A DNA stretch of 8,749 nt from Candidatus Staskawiczbacteria bacterium. GTDB taxonomy: Bacteria > Patescibacteriota > Minisyncoccia > Minisyncoccales > Staskawiczbacteraceae. The position numbers were made by a program, and so were the translations under genes. The notes beneath the pieces are model-generated. The model had not been told where the DNA came from. It saw only the letters and a program-made list of their open reading frames with translations, and made no database searches. The DNA lies in contig CAIWKF010000037.1 in assembly GCA_903913175.1 (NCBI GenBank), positions 1 to 8,749 of the forward strand, read 5' to 3'. This document shows positions 6,142 through 8,749 of the stretch, in pieces; the first letter of the stretch is position 1; each line of letters opens with the position of its first letter.

Positions 6142-6170
6142 AAATAATATAATTATGATATATCAACCCT

Positions 6171-6908
6171 GTGGATAATCAACTATTAAAAAATATAAAA
6201 CAATTTCTACTAAACTTGTTTTTCCCTTGTTTTTGTTTTGGTTGCCAGAAAGAAGGAACTTACCTTTGTTATGATTGTAAGTATTTGTTAGAAATTTTAG
6301 ATTGTGACTACTGTTTATGTGAAAAAAATCCGCTTCGCGTTTTGCCTTCCTTTAAAAATGGTAAATGTTCAAAATGCCAAGACAAAGAATTGTCTGGTCT
6401 TTATTTTGCCATAGCTTATAAAAAAGCACTTACTAAAACTTTAATTTATAAATTTAAATACAAGCCTTATATAAAAGATCTATCTAAAATATTAGCCAAT
6501 TTATTAATTGAGCATTTTATTTTAACTAAAAAAAATACTGACGCTGTTTGGAATAATTCTATTTTAATTCCAGTTCCATTAGATAAAAACAAGTTAAAGT
6601 CCAGAGGATATAATCAATCAGAAGAACTTTGTAAAGAACTTTCTAAAATTTTAAAAGTTCCACTAATTTCTAATTGCTTAATAAAAATAAAAGAAACCGA
6701 GCCTCAAATGAAATTAAATAAATTAGAAAGAGAAAAAAATTTACACAATGCTTTTATAGTTAAAAATAAAGAAGCTATAAAAAATAAAAAAATATTTTTA
6801 GTTGATGATGTATACACTACTGGTTCAACCATGCAGGAATGTGCCAAAGTTTTAAAAGCTTCTGGCGCCAAGCAAGTTTGGGGCATTTGCATTGCCCGCG
6901 AAGGTTAA
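6171..6908 (+). CDS. comF: ComF family phosphoribosyltransferase-like protein
   Basis: This 245-residue protein has the ComF/GntX layout. A cysteine-rich N-terminal zinc-binding region (C20, C22, C25, C33, C36, C45, C48, C50, C66, C69) precedes a type I phosphoribosyltransferase domain. That domain carries LIPVPLDKNKLKSRGYNQSE (132-151) and the PRPP-binding loop IFLVDDVYTTGSTM (208-221). ComF is needed for DNA uptake during natural transformation in Bacillus and Haemophilus and probably acts on incoming single-stranded DNA in the cytoplasm; the exact reaction is unsettled. A pilus operon nearby fits a role in uptake. The start is GTG: an in-frame stop at 6156-6158 precludes a longer protein, and no ATG or GTG precedes the cysteine region. 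There is no Shine-Dalgarno motif. Its stop is one base from the stop of the convergent gene, with no terminator between. Confidence 0.92.
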   Translation: MDNQLLKNIKQFLLNLFFPCFCFGCQKEGTYLCYDCKYLLEILDCDYCLCEKNPLRVLPSFKNGKCSKCQDKELSGLYFAIAYKKALTKTLIYKFKYKPYIKDLSKILANLLIEHFILTKKNTDAVWNNSILIPVPLDKNKLKSRGYNQSEELCKELSKILKVPLISNCLIKIKETEPQMKLNKLEREKNLHNAFIVKNKEAIKNKKIFLVDDVYTTGSTMQECAKVLKASGAKQVWGICIAREG

Positions 6909-6909
6909 A

Positions 6910-7785
6910 TTATCTCAATCCTGGCCCTGCATAAATTCTTTTATGAGTTACTTCTTCTAAGTGTGAATCATCGTGTTTTATAGTATCTGTATGATCAATT
7001 TCCATTGATTCTCCAGCCATTAATTTACCTAACTGCTCCTGCGTAAGTCCATAAAAAGCTGGCCCATAACTTAAAAGCCTATTTTTACTATCTAAAAATA
7101 ATTTGGGATTTGCCGGGTCATAAATCATCTCGCCTTTTGGCCCATGCAAAACAATATAATAATGAGCGCTTTCTTTTGATTCTGCTGGAAGTTTACATTT
7201 TGCCGAAGCAATAAGATCAGATTCTAAACCAACAAACGCCAACAAATTTTGTGCTACTGCTGCTTTTTCTGCACATACAGCAAAGCCTTTTTCCTTAAAT
7301 TCACTTATTGAAATTGCAGAACTCTCAGCTGAAATATGATTCATATAAAAATCTCTGTTTTCTTGTTCTGTGTCTTCATATGCCACAGCATTGCCAAAAT
7401 ATTTTGTTAAAGTCCACTGAATTGCATTTGGTATAATCTCACGCAAACTTTTATCTTTCCATCTTTCATCAGATTTAAAAGTATTTACAACATCAAGGAG
7501 TGTTTCATATAAATTAAAATCATCAATAATTATTGGATCCACAATCATATTTCTACGAACTTCCATTTGGGGTCCTAAAAAACCTTTATGAACACCAGAG
7601 CCAATATGAGAAAGCTCGCCCACTTTTGCATCCTTGCTAAGTTTTACAACACGATCTTCAATAAAATTTTTCCTTTCTGGGCTATTAACTAAAATTAATT
7701 CTATTTGTGATAACACATTTAAATAATCTGGGCTTCTCTCCTTAATTTCTTCAAATTCTATATTTTGAGTATTTTCTAAATTCAT
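6910..7785 (-). CDS. Transglutaminase-like (papain-fold) protein
   Basis: This 291-residue protein has no signal peptide or transmembrane helix, so it is probably cytoplasmic. The C-terminal half shows a transglutaminase-like catalytic triad: C171 at the start of a helix (GFAVCAEKAAVAQNLLAFVG, 167-186), H208 on a strand (SAHYYIVLHG, 206-215) and D223 (MIYDPANP, 220-227). The spacing of 37 and then 15 residues is normal for this superfamily. The N-terminal ~120 residues are not recognised. The superfamily includes cysteine proteases, amidases and acyltransferases, and the substrate cannot be told from sequence. It is the last gene of a minus-strand cluster, 7 nt after the carbonic-anhydrase-like gene. 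It converges on comF with a single base between stops. The fold call is good; activity is inferred. Confidence 0.72.
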   Translation of the reverse strand: MNLENTQNIEFEEIKERSPDYLNVLSQIELILVNSPERKNFIEDRVVKLSKDAKVGELSHIGSGVHKGFLGPQMEVRRNMIVDPIIIDDFNLYETLLDVVNTFKSDERWKDKSLREIIPNAIQWTLTKYFGNAVAYEDTEQENRDFYMNHISAESSAISISEFKEKGFAVCAEKAAVAQNLLAFVGLESDLIASAKCKLPAESKESAHYYIVLHGPKGEMIYDPANPKLFLDSKNRLLSYGPAFYGLTQEQLGKLMAGESMEIDHTDTIKHDDSHLEEVTHKRIYAGPGLR

Positions 7786-7792
7786 AAATATT

Positions 7793-8200
7793 TTAAATTA
7801 TCTTTTCTACTGTTTGCCAATCGCCATCAACCCAAAGCAAAATAATTTCAGCTTGAAAACTAAAATTTTCAACTGTTTTTTGAGCCAATTTTAAATGTGT
7901 AATTTGTTCTAATTTTTCTGTTGGATTACCTGCACAACCAAAATGCCCCACAATAGCAATTACTTTTGAGCCATGGTGATGTATTGAAACTCCTACACAT
8001 TTTTTAATATCCTCAATTACCGCAGAATTTAATTGTGCTGAATTTGTTGAAGCATCAGCAAGAATTTTATTTGGCCCTGGTTCTGTAACCATATCAACAT
8101 AATCCACGGCGTAATTTTTCTTCATATAGTCTTTAACAGCATCTTGAACTCTGCCATCCATACAATTTATTACGCATGCAAATTTTTTTATATTTTCCAT
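7793..8200 (-). CDS. Short beta-carbonic-anhydrase-like zinc protein
   Basis: This 135-residue cytoplasmic protein carries the beta-class carbonic anhydrase zinc motifs: C13-x-D15-x-R17 in INCMDGRV (11-18), and H86-x-x-C89 in IVGHFGCAGNP (83-93). Cys, His and Cys bind zinc, and the Asp-Arg pair acts in catalysis in the family. It is much shorter than classical beta enzymes (about 190-220 residues) because the segments between the motifs and the C-terminus are reduced, so CO2 hydration is possible but not assured. The extra segment SIHHHGSK (72-79) places three histidines before the second zinc motif. It lies 22 nt after the cytochrome b5 gene and 7 nt before the transglutaminase-like gene, so the three are probably co-transcribed. 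The ATG start has no Shine-Dalgarno motif. Confidence 0.8.
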   Translation of the reverse strand: MENIKKFACVINCMDGRVQDAVKDYMKKNYAVDYVDMVTEPGPNKILADASTNSAQLNSAVIEDIKKCVGVSIHHHGSKVIAIVGHFGCAGNPTEKLEQITHLKLAQKTVENFSFQAEIILLWVDGDWQTVEKII

Positions 8201-8222
8201 ATTTTTCGTTTATTTAATAATA

Positions 8223-8741
8223 TTAATCATCTTCAAATTCTCTGCCACGATTTTGTGCGGGCAGAGTATTTGCTTTTTGAATATTTTGCTGTACTGTTTG
8301 TTGACTTGTAGTTTGGCCAAAGTCACCCACATAATAATTTGCTAAAATATTTATATCACCTGATTTGTGCTGACCATTTTTACCCTTTGTATCATAAGAT
8401 ATTGTACCATCTCTGCCGCAATCATATAAAATTGCTGCATTTCCACCAGAATGCAAAGATGCAAACTTAGTAACATTATAAACCTTATTTCTTACAATAG
8501 TCCAGCAATCAGTTTGCAAATTATGTTTTGCAACTTCAGCTAAACTTAAAGTAATTTGTAAAGCATTGCCAGCAACCTGAGTGTTTCCTGCTACTTGATT
8601 ATTTGTAGCATTATTTACACCACCTAAATTGTTTTGACTTAAATTTTTATTCTGATAAAAAACTAAACCCGCAACTAAAATAGACACTACCACTGCCCAA
8701 AAAATAAATAGCGTAATTGTTGTCAAGTTTTTAATCTTCAT
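8223..8741 (-). CDS. Membrane-anchored extracytoplasmic cytochrome b5-domain protein
   Basis: This 172-residue protein has a basic N-terminus, one transmembrane or uncleaved signal helix (about 9-30), and an Asn/Gln-rich linker with a short repeat (QVAGN at 49-53 and 55-59). A cytochrome b5-like heme domain follows (about 62-141), then a polar tail ending in Glu-Asp-Asp. Heme-domain landmarks are LSLAEVAKHN (65-74), DCWTIVRNKVYNVTKF (78-93), the first heme ligand H97 in HSGG (usual HPGG, with Ser replacing Pro) and the likely second ligand H125. C79 and C108 could form a disulfide outside the cell. It would be a one-electron carrier or heme-binding protein on the cell surface; no partner oxidoreductase is in the window. 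It is the first visible gene of the cluster, with its start 8 nt from the window edge, so a promoter or upstream gene cannot be seen. Confidence 0.87.
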   Translation of the reverse strand: MKIKNLTTITLFIFWAVVVSILVAGLVFYQNKNLSQNNLGGVNNATNNQVAGNTQVAGNALQITLSLAEVAKHNLQTDCWTIVRNKVYNVTKFASLHSGGNAAILYDCGRDGTISYDTKGKNGQHKSGDINILANYYVGDFGQTTSQQTVQQNIQKANTLPAQNRGREFEDD

Positions 8742-8749
8742 ATTAAATA

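Noticed and set aside
6111..6143. Ten-codon plus-strand frame starting ATG at 6111
   Set aside because: It would begin upstream of the predicted comF transcription start and overlaps the promoter elements, so it is unlikely to be translated.
6704..6892. Minus-strand 62-codon open frame
   Set aside because: It is antisense to the PRPP-binding region of comF and has no recognisable content.
6901..6915. Bidirectional terminator between comF and the convergent gene
   Set aside because: The stops are one base apart and no stable stem followed by a T run is visible around them.

Overview
The window is about 30% GC by eye and densely coded. It has twelve genes (one interrupted by a stop codon), no rRNA or tRNA genes that I can see, and no gene-free stretch longer than about 100 bases. 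The most likely source is a small-genome bacterium of the Candidate Phyla Radiation (Patescibacteria, Parcubacteria-like). This is inferred from a compact monoderm-style type IV pilus operon, AT-rich coding, a short beta-carbonic-anhydrase-like protein, a membrane-anchored cytochrome b5 domain protein, and the absence of Shine-Dalgarno motifs before all twelve genes. Stop use is 10 TAA, 2 TAG and 0 TGA. No reading frame needs TGA as a sense codon, so the standard bacterial code fits.

Region 1 (about 47-4973, all minus strand) is a type IV pilus assembly operon, transcribed in the order pilM, pilN, pilO, a small PilP-like membrane protein, pilB, and a stand-alone CheY-like receiver. PilM, PilN and PilO would form the inner-membrane alignment complex, the small protein would sit where PilP does in Gram-negatives, and PilB is the extension motor. 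There is no secretin gene and no lipobox on the PilP-like protein, as expected without an outer membrane. PilC, PilT, prepilin peptidase and pilins are not in the window. A candidate internal promoter lies before pilN, and a 16-bp-period AT-rich repeat follows the last gene.

Region 2 (about 4974-6170) holds a very compact plus-strand promoter and intrinsic terminator (5004-5078) that would make only a ~40-nt RNA. Next come a NYN-domain (PIN-like) nuclease gene and, overlapping it by 7 nt upstream, a GrpB-family nucleotidyltransferase-like gene whose sixth codon is TAA. A divergent promoter region (6093-6170) with overlapping -10 elements separates this pair from comF.

Region 3 (6171-8741) holds comF on the plus strand (DNA-uptake-associated phosphoribosyltransferase family with a cysteine-rich N-terminus). 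It ends one base from a convergent minus-strand cluster, transcribed as a secreted or anchored cytochrome b5 domain protein, then a short beta-carbonic-anhydrase-like protein, then a transglutaminase-like protein with a C-H-D triad. Type IV pili plus ComF suggest natural DNA uptake.

The observations most worth following up are the ~40-nt promoter-terminator unit, the in-frame UAA in the GrpB gene and its coupling to a NYN nuclease, and a PilC/GspF-N-like motif inside the PilP-like protein.
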